This document shows positions 34,342 through 47,124 of a stretch of 64,000 nt of DNA, piece by piece. Origin of the DNA: Aporrectodea caliginosa. Its lineage: Eukaryota > Annelida > Clitellata > Crassiclitellata > Lumbricidae. The DNA lies in contig JACEVL010000160.1 of assembly GCA_020284085.1 (NCBI GenBank), positions 98,501 through 162,500 on the forward strand. The letters are read 5' to 3'. A program made the position numbers and the translations under genes. The notes under the pieces were generated by a model that worked only from the letters and a program-made list of their open reading frames with translations, did not search any database and was not told the origin of the DNA. Within the stretch, counting starts at the first letter, position 1, and the number at the start of each line of letters is the position of its first letter.

Positions 34342-36370
34342 GGCCCTTGTGCAGATTTACTTAGTACTATAATCGTTCATTTGGTAAAAATCAAGCTGAC
34401 AGACTGCAGCCCAGTACAGGAGCATGCACAATGTGGAGCTGAACAACACTGCTTGACACACTCTGAAAGCAACAGAGCTCCAAAAAAGTTCAGCCTGCAC
34501 ATGTGTATGTGTCTGTGAGATGTTCAGTAACGAATTAGTCATCAAGGTGATTAGTGATTGCCTTATCGCTTAAACAAGCCAGGCAGGCAGTTACACTTAT
34601 ACACATAGTCTAGTCTAGCTAAACTACCATTTTGTCTTCCCATTTTAATGAGACCAGACTTCTGGTGAAGCTAAATCAAGCACAAAGCAACAGTATGATG
34701 GAATGTTTTAACAATGGTTGGATATTTGTGGTCTAGCCTATGGCAGTAGCCTAGATCTAGCCCATGGCATTGGATTGAAACAGAACTTAAAGAGTGCAAT
34801 CTGTGGATAGAAGTAGTGAGGACAGACATTTGGCCTTGAGCACAAAGAATGGAAATGTGTCTCAGTGTGTGGACAATCTGAAAAAGTTAGGGTAGTTTTT
34901 CAATGGCCCTACAAATCGCATCCAAACTTCAGACTGCTTGGTAACCTCTGAGTAAATATCCTATGCTTAGGCTGTTGCACATTAATTAATAGATCGCATT
35001 GTACAACTGCGCCAAAAGAATTACACAGAACCGATAGACAGCAAATGACGAGGTTAAAAATATGGGAAACAATCTGACAAGTAGAAAGAGATGTGGGAAA
35101 CAATACAGATTTCAAGGTCTGGCATATGTTTCCACAGCCACTCCCTTACAAGCAAGCTCCACAGTTAGGCTATGCCCCAACATCTGGAATAGGTAGGCTG
35201 TCAACAACTAAAGTATAATCACAAACTTTTACAGGATGAGTTTTGGAGCACTTTCATATAGCCTAATACCCGTAAATAATTCCCCTACAGCGCACTGAGC
35301 TCACAGTTAATTCCTAGTTTCCAAGGCCGACAAGTTTACCTGTGCCAATAAATATATCTGTAGAATAGACAGAAAACTCAGAACAGAATCGCTCTTTCGA
35401 GTTAATGTCCAAAATTCTCCAATAAGACGCTGAATCAGTCCGTCTGTGAACGATAATTGGATCAATAGCCACATGTAAACAGCGATCTAAGCGCCAACTA
35501 GACATCACAGAAACGAATATTGGCTCTTGTCTCACCAATCTTATCTTGTGCAACGATAAACGATTGGCATAATTAAATTGTGGCTGCGCCTATTTCAGCC
35601 GTGCTATGGCACAATTTAATTAGGCCTAAATGCCATTATTGACAAGAATTCGAACTAGGTTATAAAGCAGCCGTTACGATTAAGCCTAACGACTCCGATC
35701 TGGCCACGGAAGCACTGGCTTTTAGGAACGGTGATTATAAGCATGGACAACTATTTGGATTCGTTTCAACGAGTCACATCACCGATGGAATTACAGCGGT
35801 GCTTTGTGGCATGGCTTCGTCGGAATTTATTTTCTTTGAGATGTTGATCATGTTGTCTCATATGCAATGTGAATAGGTTCATATATTCGACGTCACGGTG
35901 GTCACATACAGGCCTATAATAAGGGTAGGCCTATACTTGACCAAGTTTTAATTAGCACAATGATGACAGGTATTTTATTTGGCGAAAAATAATTAGGCCT
36001 AGGCTATCATTCTCCATCTGCGTGGAATTAAACCACGGTGTGCGTGTGTAGGCCTACAAATCCAACTTATTAAATTAAAAAGAGCCTATAATATTAGGCC
36101 TACGTTACACGTCCTAATTAAGCAGCAATCGTAACTTGATAAGTCGTCGATCCTACTTTCACAAAACCATAAACCCCAATAAATTGAAGAAATATGCCTA
36201 CGCCCTGCTAAGCAGCTTAACAACGCTCAACAGAACCACAACAATGCAAGTCGGATTAATGTCTTCCATGATATCTGGACTTGGCCACAAAGCTGCAGGG
36301 GCGTGGTATGAATGGTCTGGACTCATTTTAACCCTGAACACCCATGAGGGATTTCTACACTTCGGTTTCC
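34342..36370. other. Gene-free stretch, nothing firmly recognised
   Basis: Short ORFs only. TAGGCCTA motifs become frequent from about 35,600. Confidence 0.4.
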
Positions 36371-36378
36371 GACGTGAA

Positions 36379-36841
36379 CAGGGGCGTCCGGAGGTGGGGC
36401 AAGGGGACATTTGCCCCTTGATTTTGCGTAGGCCTATAGTTAAAAAATGTAGGCCTACTTATCATCTTAGTTTTAAACAATGAATGGCTATGATTGTTTC
36501 TACAGTATTTTTGTCCAAACCAGTCAAGATAACCTGAAAAATTTAAAATATATAGCCTAGGCCTAACAGTTTTGTGTTTGAAATAAATGTTCGGATATAG
36601 CTGAAAACAGATCCCAGAACGCTAACAGGCTCCGTATCATGTCAAATGCTTCCAAAAGCGCTGGCGGCTGTTGGAATCCGCGCCAGACCCTTAATCGTGG
36701 TAACGAGCGCTGAGGGTGACGTAGGCCTACGTGGTAGGTTGCTTTCGGCACCATCGTTAGACCCCAAGCTGTGCCAAAAATTCAAAACTCTGCTCCCCTT
36801 TAAAAAATTTGCCCCCTAAAAAATTCTTGCGGACGCCCATG
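36379..36841. mobile_element. hAT element, 463 bp, with perfect 8-bp target duplication
   Basis: The ends CAGGGGCGTCCG and (reversed) CATGGGCGTCCG are flanked by GACGTGAA on both sides (36,371-36,378 and 36,842-36,849). Interior has GGGCAAGGGGACATTTGCCCC and no transposase. A solo end of a related element, CATGGGCGTCAGGAGG on the minus strand, lies near 44,568-44,583. Confidence 0.92.
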
Positions 36842-36849
36842 GACGTGAA

Positions 36850-37425
36850 GGATTATTAGGCACAGGTATGTATGCGCATACCTGCATTCTGTCTCCTCCG
36901 ATCCAAGAAATACACGTGTTAATCGATTGAATACAAGTGTAAATCGCACTCCAATAGCCTACAGGTACAGGTTTCCCTTGGACTTAAAAGACTTTTCTTT
37001 ACATCAGCAATGAGCCACTGAGCCTAGAGGCTACGTTATAGCGCCTCAAGCGGAGAAGTCTAATTGCCAGCCTAAGGCCAAATTAACAGACTATAGTAAC
37101 TAAGGCAACCATAAGCTACCATATAATTATTAGGCTATAGTGGTATAGGCCTACCGGCAGACCTTGAAAGTTAGGCGAAGCAAAATACTAGGTTATGTCA
37201 CAGGGCTGTCGCCTGTGGGACTATGGGTCTACTATCAGTGCCAAACTGACAATGATATGGAGTTAATGACTCTGGCTCTGGCCTTGGTTCAAAGCCAAGG
37301 CCAGACCGAGACAATTAGCAACATGTTATTCGGCGCTTCTCGGTTTAATTTATATGTATAGCCTAAGCGTTTGTGATGGAAGCGGCATGTAGAGATTGAG
37401 CGACAATCGATTGAAATTGCTGAGA
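36850..37425. other. Gene-free stretch between two hAT insertions
   Basis: Nothing recognised. Contains a small inverted repeat, TCTGGCCTTGG and GGCCAGA region, near 37,270-37,310 (GGCCTTGGTTCAAAGCCAAG). Confidence 0.45.
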
Positions 37426-37433
37426 GCTTAGAC

Positions 37434-37783
37434 GCGAGCTGTCCAACACGCGTGCTGCGCATGGGCTGGTTTTAAGTGCCCCGCCCGAGCTCGATACATT
37501 TTTACAATTTCTGCAAAAATGAAGTTAAAGAAAAAGTCACTGGCCAGCTTGCGTAGCTATTCGTTCGTAACTTAGCTTATCATTTGGCAATGTGAACACA
37601 AAATCCATACATGCATGCGATTATTCATCATGATTAGGTCCATTCCATAATAAATATTAAGACAGTTAGGCTAATAATTTTAAATAACTTTTAGTCGTTG
37701 CTTTTTAGTTTGCTGGTGCGGCCCTCGGCTTCAAGAATAATTTCTTCGGTGGCCCACGGTGTCAAAAAGGTTGGACAGCACTG
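37434..37783. mobile_element. hAT MITE, 350 bp, with perfect 8-bp target duplication
   Basis: The right end, reversed, is CAGTGCTGTCCAACC and the left end GCGAGCTGTCCAAC is a mutated version. GCTTAGAC flanks both sides (37,426-37,433 and 37,784-37,791). The interior matches the truncated copy at 8,072-8,403 (GGTGCGGCCCTCGGCTTCAA). Confidence 0.92.
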
Positions 37784-37791
37784 GCTTAGAC

Positions 37792-37960
37792 CCCTACAAT
37801 TATAACTCACATTCCTAAGACCATACATGGTAGGCCTAAATTGTAGCTTTCTCCAAGGTCTAATGATTGCTTTTGATGTATACTCAGATTATGCTAATGA
37901 AAACATGATGTTATAGGCCTACAAACATTTAGGCCGCTTCAGTATATTTCTGAAACATAT

Positions 37961-38012
<52 letters not shown>

Positions 38013-39651
38013 TATATACAAGAACTATAGATATATAATTCTTGTATTGGTCCTTCCCTAACGCACCACTCTATAAACTTATAAGCAATCAGTAGGCCTA
38101 TCTATAGACCAACGCGCTATGCCTATCATAACTTTATACCTTGGGCTTCCGACAAAGGTACCGTACTCCTGCAGGCTTTCGTGCTCTCTCTGCACGATCT
38201 GAGCGACCTTCATCTGCAGATTTGAACCCAGGCCTATAGTTAGCCTAAGGCCCTAAGCCATTAACCGTACAATACCAGCACTTATATACCTAAGGTAACC
38301 ATCGGCTACTGGCAGATCTTGACATTGACAAAATGAAATGTTAACACTGTCGAAGGAAAAAATTTATCGAGATCCACACACATTTCCGCGACATTTTTAT
38401 TTCTATAATTTGCGTTTTCAACTTTATTTCCTTGCACAGCATTACTGTGACAGTGGTTGGCAATCAGTACACTAGTGATTCTGGAGATAATTAAATTAAA
38501 TGGGGCATGACCGGAGTTCCCCTCGAGCTGTCTTTGCTAGTGGCCTCAAATCCCAGCAACAGAACATCATGCTATACACAGCAATCGGGTTCTACCGCAA
38601 GAAGTCCATCTCACTTGAGGACAGACAGACCGACAAACAGACAGACACACACAGAGAAACACAGAGAGACACACAGACGAGACAGAAAGAGACAGAGGCA
38701 GAGACGGCCGCAGGCATGGGCTGTTGGCAACAAATGTTTATGGCTACTTAATTGTGTTTGTCGCATTTCCAATTGCAGCCGAGGTTATGCGAAGGTTATC
38801 ATCAAGAGCACGTAATTGTTTAGAAAAAAATTCTGAGCATCGTTATAAATCACTTATTATGGGTGTAGGAGAAGCTTGGAAAATTCAGGCAAATCGAGCT
38901 GTTTCGAAGTGTGGAAACGAGAAGTTATCGATCCTTTAGAGACTACATCATTTTTGGTTTCGCATTGCATAGGCCTAGGCGATGCAACGGTCTTCTTTTT
39001 ATTCATATTTAGCCATGTTTATTATCTGTTTAGTTGATGCAGTTGAGGTATGAACAGAATTTACCACTATTCAAGATAACTATCGTCACCATAAATTTTC
39101 TTCGTCGCATCTGTCTACAGTCTTTCATAGTCTGTAGTCTAGACTGTTGCGATTTCAAAATTCATCCAACAACATTTTACTCTGTAACATATAATATATA
39201 AGACTTACTGGCGCAGATATCCTTGAAATGGTATTATTTATTACAGCCGTTGAACTGCCGCCGATGCTCACTGATGACATGCAGAAGGAACTTCTAGCTT
39301 TCAGTGATCGTCTGAAGCTGCTGTGCTTTGACAGAAACTGTAGCTTTGGCAAGAGAACCAGCCTTTAAATAAATCAGAACGGCAAATATGGCTAAGTCAC
39401 GCATCCATTTTTCTTCTGTAGAATCATTTGTAACTCCGGACCACTTTTACATTATTCAGCCTGATTACAGTGAATGGAAGGAGGGCCAACCGGTCACCTC
39501 TAAATTTTGTACAAGAAAACGGAATATTTTATTTCGAATCATGTGTTTTTCATAAAATATATGTAGGCCTAGTAAATTAGAGGGGTGAAAGGGTAAATTT
39601 TCATCTCTTAATTTAGGGGTCACCCTAATTGTATTATGGCCTACACATACA

Positions 39652-39720
<69 letters not shown>

Positions 39721-41465
39721 CGTGTGTGTATAGCTAGGTTATTAAGTCTTATTTGGCGGTGCTTGGCACAGAGAATAGTCTTCTAACCGTTGGCCCGCAT
39801 ATGTTTCGTATTGCTGAAATTCTTATCCGGTCTAATTATATGCGAAGGGGGGGGCTATCCTATGCTTGGGTCTGATCATCAACGAGGGTGTATTATATAA
39901 CGGGTCCGATAAACCTATAGCTATTAGGAAGCGGATAATTGTTTTGCCTTATTTTCGGTTGGACATGACGGACGTTAGATCTGGTTTGTCGATATGCGGA
40001 AGCCGTCGTTGTAAACATCTGACGGACGTCGCCAGTAATTACATCGGCTGCACATTATGTATAGTACAAGGTTTGATTCATTCGCCTTATCGTCGTTTCA
40101 CTGCATCTGGGGTTAAGAGGTCGCCGAAGGCTATTTCCTGCTCAGAACGGTTGCCATACAAAGTCAACAGCCATCAAATAGAAAACATGATTATCAATGC
40201 GCCGTCAAACTGCAGGCATTGATTGATCACATCCAAGTAATTTGAATCAAATGAGCTCGTATAAGCGATTGAAGTATAGATAGGTCTATAATTTGGAGGT
40301 TATACCCATTACGTGTTTCAAGTAGGCCATATAATGTATCTGTATCAAGACACTTATAATATATAGTAGAGGTGCCTCACAAAAGCGCTATTCGTATAAA
40401 CTTACAAAGAATGCGAGTAGTATGACGTCTCGAAGTTGCTCTTCTAGGCCTACAGTTCTACACTTCTTCACAAACATACGAGTTTTATCGGTTTCTGTCG
40501 AAACTGGTATCCTCTTTTTCTTGTTTGATGGAATCTCGTCGTCTCCAATTTTTGGGGTGGGTTGGAGGGACGTGGTCTTCGATCGTGTTTTATGATGGCT
40601 GTGTCAACGTGTAGCCTAAGAGATGCGTGTTTAATCGTTATTTGTCATTGAACTGTTCTTTTCCATTTGCAGGTGCAATATGAGACGCATGTTTAGGCCT
40701 ACACACTCGTTACTTGGTTTGTATAATTAAGTCTGTAAATTATCTGTTATAATAAGTACCCGTACGAAAGCAGCAAAAGTGAACAAATAAATCAGACTGT
40801 GTAGTTGCATGGAAAAAATTCAGGTGCAAGAAGTAAGCTATAATTTGCTTCAAAATGATGGGAGTAGCCTATAGCCTATAGGCCAATGTATGGGCTTATA
40901 TGGCATCATTTTCTTGGAATTTTATGTGGTATCAGATATGTAAGTTCATCTATTAATCCATTTAATTTGACTTGATCATTCTGAATCTCGTCGATATGCA
41001 CAAACGTCGATTGTTCTCATTATTAACGAACTCGTTTGGCAGGAACTTGCAGCAGATTTTGACTAGATGTTGAACTGTTTAGGCTGATAACAGGCTCTGT
41101 CTGCATCAGATTCAGCATATATTGGCTCTGTATGTGGGCATAGTTTGTGCTGCTTGTCCTCCAGAATAGGCCTATGATGGCTATTTTGTAGACCAACCCG
41201 CTGAAGACAATTAAAGGCATAGCCTATGCACTATATTCTGCAGAAAGTATAGGCTATAGAGTGAAGCTGACCGGTTATATCACTGCAGCCATAGACAAAT
41301 TATTTTGATCATGGCTCAACGTGATGAAAGAGATTTCAAAAGTTTCCTGCAGATGCATGATCCATACCGTATACACTGAAACTTTATTTTCTCAGTTTGG
41401 GTATCTTTCTCCCAGAGGGTCACATATAATGCTGCCATACATAAATAGGCCTACAGTCATCTACG
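37792..41465. other. Gene-free stretch rich in TAGGCCTA motifs, with TA and TG microsatellites
   Basis: (TA)n at about 37,963-38,018; (TG)n with a CGCGCGCG interruption at 39,653-39,730; ACAG-rich run at 38,622-38,705. A 118-codon plus ORF (39,866-40,222) and others have no motif or splice support. On the minus strand at about 39,197-39,360 an open segment (MSSVSIGGSSTAVINN) ends at a good donor, GCGCCA, GTAAGTC, and could be a stray exon. Confidence 0.4.
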
Positions 41466-41820
41466 TACGATATGTTATTAGCTCTTGATCTCCAGAGCTC
41501 AGATGGGGCAGGCTCCAAGTGCATCTGTAATCTTCTGCTTAAGCCCTTCTCCGTCATCTCCCTCCGGTCCCTTCGATCTGCCGGTCGTCTTGATATCTTT
41601 GTCCCTCGGGCAGGAACCGCTATGGCCCAACACGGTGCTTTCAACATTGTGGGTCCTACTTCATAGAATGAAATCCCCTTCTAACCGCGCTAAGATATTG
41701 ACCGGAACCTTTCCAGTTCCTGTTTAGGCTTTCCTATTCCCTCGGGGCTCCCACGCTGCGAGCGCCTCTGAATAGCTTACACTGCAAGAGGCTCTTTATA
41801 AGTTATCTAATACAATACAA
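41466..41820 (+). mobile_element. LINE 3' terminal fragment with (AATAC)n tail
   Basis: The translation has RAGTAMAQHGAFNIVGPTSW then a frame break, corresponding to the RA....Q..F...GP..WN segment near the C-terminus of the LINEs at 22-25 kb. It ends GAGCGCCTCTGAATAGC...TAATACAATACAA. Confidence 0.7.
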
Positions 41821-43630
41821 TTTGAGTGTTTTAGTTGAGGTTGTTGTAGTTTTCCAGTATGCCTAACCGCAACAATACAGTTCGGGTCATTGTTGGCTTT
41901 TATAGCCTACATAAATACGTGGCCACCACCATAATTATTGGCCTAGATCTGTTTATGCGAAGCAGGAACACCGAACCATTATAGGCCTACGACCTCGCCC
42001 AAGAAGCGCTAAGGTTTCATCAAGACGATCTCTGTATAATAACCTACATTTGGCCTTAGATGTAACGTTTCAGGCTTTCAGCGAAGTAGGCTATTATATT
42101 TAAATCTAATGCTACTCACCAAAGAAATAAAAAACACGTTTACTGGGTCCACGTCACTGAATTTCAAAATACGACGACATTGATTCTAATCGCATAAGTT
42201 AGCTTATTATAGGCTCAAAACTATGAGACGACATAGGCCTCTTTAATTACTTCTAATTAACTTATTATTCTTGTGTGCTAAACACGATACCATAATAATA
42301 TAGGGTCTATCTATAGCAACGCGATCAGCGAGATTAGTTTTATATCGAATAAATTATATACAATTACTTCATGAGTAGACTGAAAGGCTAACACACAGTT
42401 TCAAATGACTGAGGATTTGTGGGCTTACATCTGTTTATTGGAATAATCTGACATGTACATCGGACATGTAGTCTACGACAAACACGCACAGACCTATTAT
42501 AGGGCCTACATGTATGGTACATGTATTCCTTCATTTGTAAGCGTTCTTATAGGACAAAACCTATTCTGCTATTCTTTTATCATGTCTGAATCTGAATATC
42601 TTACATCAGTGTATACGTTCCTTTGTTCCGTTTTCATAGCTTACTCGACTACTCTTTTTCTGTTTATCGTTAATTTTGAGAAGAGAAGAAATTATCAGCT
42701 TACCCAAACGCAAGAGTTCGTCTTTATAGGGTACCTGTTGTAAAACTGCTGCTCTGCCCGTCTCTGCCTCAATTCAAGGGAAATACTCGAAAGTAGACGA
42801 ATCAAAATAAATAAATTTGACTATTCTGCATCTAACGAAAGCAAAGTCCCAACTGCCGCTAACTGCATTTCTCCTTGCCTGTCCGCGCAGACGCAGCTAG
42901 CCTTCTTCCTTGCGTTGTGTCCCTGTGTATATTTCCATTCATCCCTGTCTAGTTTGTCTCCCTATGTGTAAGGTGCCAATTAAGACATGCTTACATGCAG
43001 TCGAAACAATTTGTCACTTCCGACTCTGGAAGTTTCTTATCAGTTGCCGTCGTTTGCGTGAACCCAGTAGGGCAAAAAGCTACAACTGCAGACATACATC
43101 TTACATTAGTATCTAGCTGTCTAAGTATCTAGGCCTATACATTTAAACCTAAGAAGCGCCTATAATATCATGCATATACGTACATCTGTAATGTGTTTAC
43201 AGTGCCATTGCATACTGAAAATAGCAAAAAATACAGCCATGTTTTCTTGGATTGACATCTTCACTGGGAATGCCCTCCGCAGCCCTTGGGAATTGCTCCC
43301 GGGCATTGACACTAAACTAGAACGCGACACCTAACCACTTGAGATGATTTATATAGAGCCGGGGAGGGAGCTCATGAGTTGTTTCCTTGGTTTCCTTAAC
43401 AGTCTCGTTTAGGTGGAGGTCCCTATGGGATAGATGGGCATGGTCCCATATATTTAGGTTGGGAGTACAGCCTTCGTTATGTCCATGTAAAACGTAATTT
43501 ATCTGGTTTGACACTACCAGACAAAAGCCGATAAAAATTGACATGAGTGCCCTATGACTCTTCGCTCCCCCCCCACTTTGCCTTCTCTTCTCTATCTCTG
43601 TTCGGGAGTCAGGACGTGGGGTTATCCTCG
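41821..43630. other. Gene-free stretch, nothing recognised
   Basis: A 96-codon plus ORF (42,453-42,743) has a hydrophobic middle (SVYTFLCSVFIAYSTTLFLF) but no start context or splice support. TAGGCCTA motifs are common. Confidence 0.35.
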
Positions 43631-43635
43631 ACCAA

Positions 43636-43839
43636 GATGCAGCGTACACTGCCATTGCTCAACTGTGAGAGCTGGGCATTGTTCAGTTCAAAGACCTGAA
43701 TGCTGATGAGAACGCTTTTCAACGCCATCATGTTAATGAGATTCGCAGATCATGCGGCAGATGTGAAGAGATGGAACGTCAGCTGAAGTTCTTTGAAAGA
43801 GAGCTGAAGAGGGCTGCAGTGTTGAGCCTGTCGAGCTGA
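43636..43839 (+). pseudogene. V-type H+-ATPase subunit a N-terminal fragment (broken)
   Basis: The plus strand reads AYTAIAQL, stop, ELGIVQFKDLNADENAFQRH, then HVNEIRR, a four-residue insertion, CEEMERQLKFFERELKRA and a stop. The V-ATPase a subunit (the membrane-embedded V0 component of the proton pump) has a near-N-terminal block of this kind: an ELGELG core, then VQF.DLN......F...(F/H)VNE(V/I)RRC.EM.R.L.F....... The internal TGA, the 12-bp insertion and the second stop show it is not functional. It has no visible introns and is followed within about 20 bp by LINE sequence, so a retrocopy or LINE-linked fragment is likely. Confidence 0.75.
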
Positions 43840-43854
43840 GGTCTATTCTTAGAG

Positions 43855-44470
43855 CAACACATTAATGCTGGCGCTCGCAGTTGCTTCTACCAGCTGCGGG
43901 TAGAAGCAACTGCTCTCTTACTCCTAGAGCTGCAACCACTCTATAGCGCACACCTTTGTCACTAGTCGGTTCGACTAATGTAAGTCCTTCGTATATAAGC
44001 TTTGTATGTTGGCCTTCCTCAGCGTCGCATTGGACGATTGGAGCGAGGGCTGTCTCAGCCGCTCGTTTGATTGGAGGCCGCACTGGGGTGGGAAACGTGA
44101 CCGACTATAAGAGGGATGTGCTGCACTGGCTTCCAATACCCTCAACGTATTACTTAAAGAATCTATGCCTTTGTTTGGCGCTGTTTACTCGGTACTGCGT
44201 CTGCCTACGTACAAGAGCTCTGCTTTCCTGCTACGACCAGCACTGACCGCCGACCTCTGCCCTCTGCAGTCCACGGTGACCTGCTTGTTTCATTCGCACG
44301 CTCTTCCATCATGCAACACCAGGCTTTCTCCGTTGTGGGCCCGACAACCTGGAACGGTCTTCCACTGGAGCTCCGTCTCCAACCTACGACAAACTCCTCT
44401 GCGTTTGATCTATCCCTAAAAACGGTTCTCTTTAGTCGTGGTTGGAACGGGAGCGCCTCAGTTTGCCAGA
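43855..44470 (+). mobile_element. LINE ORF2 C-terminal fragment, degraded
   Basis: Pieces INAGARSCFYQLR, a later HWLP-like CTGCACTGGCTTCC, and the C-terminal QAFSVVGPTTWNGLPLELRL match the LINE family order, with several frame breaks. A 13-bp inverted pair, AGTTGCTTCTACC and GGTAGAAGCAACT (43,879-43,911), duplicates a local segment in reverse. Confidence 0.8.
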
Positions 44471-44539
44471 AAAATCCGTTTGCTAGGTTGCCAGAAATCT
44501 CAGTGTTACAAACTACGATGATAGGCAAATGTTTTTAAC

Positions 44540-44585
44540 ATGTGCAAAATCGAGGGGGAATTTGCCCTCCTCCTGACGCCCATGC
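44540..44585 (-). mobile_element. Solo hAT end related to the element at 36,379
   Basis: The minus strand begins CATGGGCGTCAGGAGGAGGG and continues GCAAATTCCCCCTCGATTTTG. The layout is like the right end of the 36,379 element. No partner end or target duplication was found. Confidence 0.55.
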
Positions 44586-44589
44586 ATAC

Positions 44590-45395
44590 AATCTGGCGTG
44601 GCCGTGAACGTGAAGAACAGATAAGTCTCTGAAACAATGGCCTGCCTAATGCAGTTAGGCTACCACACTTCGAAAACGGGGCTCCCACCCAAGACCCCCA
44701 CATGAGCCCTTCACATAAAAATGTAGAAAATTAACGGATAGCGATCATAAGATCTGTGTCACGTAGGCCTACGAAGGACTTTTATATAGCCCGAATACAA
44801 CTACCTCCGAGCTTGCAAGGTAACGCCTCACGATGGTTTGCAACCAAACCCATTCTTAACGGTACTGGCTGTAGGCTAAGATTTACAAGTGCTAATCTTT
44901 TCCCACATCGATGTTCAGCGATCACCGTCCAAGCCGATAGCAGCCAATGAATCTCCACCATATTTCGTTATTCGAAAGGGAACTATCGCGTATTTCGGTG
45001 CAAATAGCATATCCCACGATTTTGGTCAATAAGATTTAGTTAATCCTAATCATAGCTATAATTACAAGCACTATAGACATATAATAACTGCTATATTAGA
45101 AATGTTCATTGTCCAAATAGCACCTACAGTTACATCAACTTACTTAGTTACTTACTTACTTACTTACTTACTTAACCAGACAGACATAAAATCAGCCTAT
45201 TAAACTATGCGCTGTTAGGCCTGTGTTGTACACTAGAGCTCACATTATATTTCACCTCACATTAGCATTTTCTGTGTGATCTTTCGCGCGCTTACAATGT
45301 TTTTAATGATAGATTTAATAGCATCAGAATAAGCTATTGTTTTTATTCTGTGCTATATCACTTCCTTCGTTGGTATCCAGGACACAAATTCGCAG
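44590..45395. other. Gene-free stretch, nothing recognised
   Basis: Contains a short (CTTA)n run at 45,148-45,174. Confidence 0.45.
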
Positions 45396-45510
45396 ATCAA
45401 ATCAAATCAAATCAAATCTCTTTTATTGAAGCCAAATGAAAAAAACACATAACATTTCAACATAAAGTATCACAAGAGGAGTCCCAAAAGGGATCAAGAT
45501 CCTTGTATAT
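45396..45510 (-). repeat. Retroelement 3' end with (GATTT)n tail
   Basis: On the minus strand CCCTTTTGGGACTCCTCTTG ... GGCTTCAATAAAAGA is followed by GATTTGATTTGATTTGAT. It shares the CCCTTTTGGG block with the element at 1,230-1,380. Confidence 0.55.
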
Positions 45511-47120
45511 AGGATGTCGTATACGCCTACAGTTCTTCGCGGTTGTCTCTTGAAGGTAAGGAAGTCTTTCCGTTTGTCCTCCCTTAGGATTTCTTGAAGT
45601 AACTTTCTCTTTTTATGAACGCGTTGGGAACTCCAGCCTTCGTTTCATTAAAGGTTATTCTTCATGGATTGACAATGTCACCGCGGGTGACTGGCTCTGA
45701 TGTCGATCAAATAATTATTCTTTAGCAAACTCGTTGATCGAATGTTCACCATCCTTACAACAAAATGCGAATAGTCAACGAATGTCTCTTTACGATTATA
45801 TTATTAATATTTGCTTAAACTCTCGTTCGACGTTCCTCCGGCGTCGTCTGTCATGTGATATCACAATGCCATCGTCGCTTGGCAACGGTTTAGCTACATG
45901 AATGACGTCGTCTTCTGTCTGCATTCACACCGTTCGCCTTACAGACCCGGGCCTTTTGATCGAAGCTCTGTTCTCGCAGTTCTCTGCGATGCATTCTGAA
46001 GTTATTACGTGTTGATATTAATAGAGTCGTTTATCTTCGACGAATGACCAGAAGCCAACAATTAATTCAGCTATTCTTTAGCTGGATCCCTGTTTTCACG
46101 TTGTTACCGAAGCCAAGTAGGCAGTTCCCCAAAGCCTAGTCCTTATAATTATTTGATACCCTATGCTGCTGGCATGTGCAATTGTGCATCATCGCTGGCC
46201 GTTATATATAGATTATATAATTATAGGCCCATTACTCCAGCACAACATCATGAAACCTATACATTCAAGTTATTAAGCTTACATGTTACGTAGATGCTTG
46301 CGAATAAATGGAGAATTAATACAATCCTCGATATTTTAGAATTATGACATTGTGTTAAGATGCTTTTAAATGAAAACAGCATTAATAATAAGCCATTGTC
46401 GGGATGCCAGTCCGTTGGAGCCATGGACACAGATCGCAAAACATGCCGATGACAGAAAAGTAATCAGAAATTGGAAAATATAAAAATAAGATAATGTCTT
46501 GGGGTCGACCGTGAAGAGGTCAAGAGGTCATCCAATGTCTTGTTGATACAAGATATTATTCTGATGCAATTAAAGTTGCAAAAGTCCCGTTAAATGAAAA
46601 ACCAAAAATTGTCATCAAATTTATGTACGATCTTCATAACCAGATGAGTGAGAAGGGGGGGCACAATTATGAGTTAAACAATGCAGAATGAGTTTCGATT
46701 TCTGATTGATGTCCGTTGAATAACCCACAACTCAATGTAGTGTCGTTTTCAATTAATTGAATCACGAACTGATCATGCTGCAGACAGAATATACGGCTTT
46801 CCTAATATCGTTGAAGCATCGCATCGCGAGATAAACAATTAGGTTACGAGTCTAACGCAAACAGAATTGATTCCCTTGAGTCAGTGACGTTGACTTTGGC
46901 TTCATAGATTTATTTGCAACCTTTCACACACGGGCAATAGGTGGCGCTAAGAAAGAAATGAACTCTCTTAGGCGAAATATTATTACTTCCGCGTATTCAT
47001 CATCTCGTGTGGTCGACATTCAATAAGCCTAGTTCTTAGTTAAAAGACCTTTCCTGAAGTAATAAGTACATTCCAAAATGGCGTGCCAATTTGCTTTTCG
47101 TGCGTCTTTAACTATCAGTG
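45511..47120. other. Gene-free stretch, moderately CpG-rich at 45,780-46,020
   Basis: CpG is denser than nearby (CTCGTTCGACGTTCCTCCGG, CGTCGCTTGGCAACGG), which might mark an old promoter, but no exon was recognised beside it. Confidence 0.35.
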
Positions 47121-47124
47121 CCTA

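Noticed and set aside
37963..38018. TA-rich tract as a matrix-attachment or origin site
   Set aside because: Simple (TA)n microsatellite; nothing supports a specific function.
39866..40222. 118-codon plus-strand ORF in moderately CpG-containing sequence
   Set aside because: No domain, no splice sites and no neighbouring exons; retained only as part of the gene-free stretch.
42453..42743. 96-codon plus-strand ORF with a hydrophobic segment
   Set aside because: Looks like a membrane helix but sits in T-rich DNA; hydrophobic residues follow from composition.
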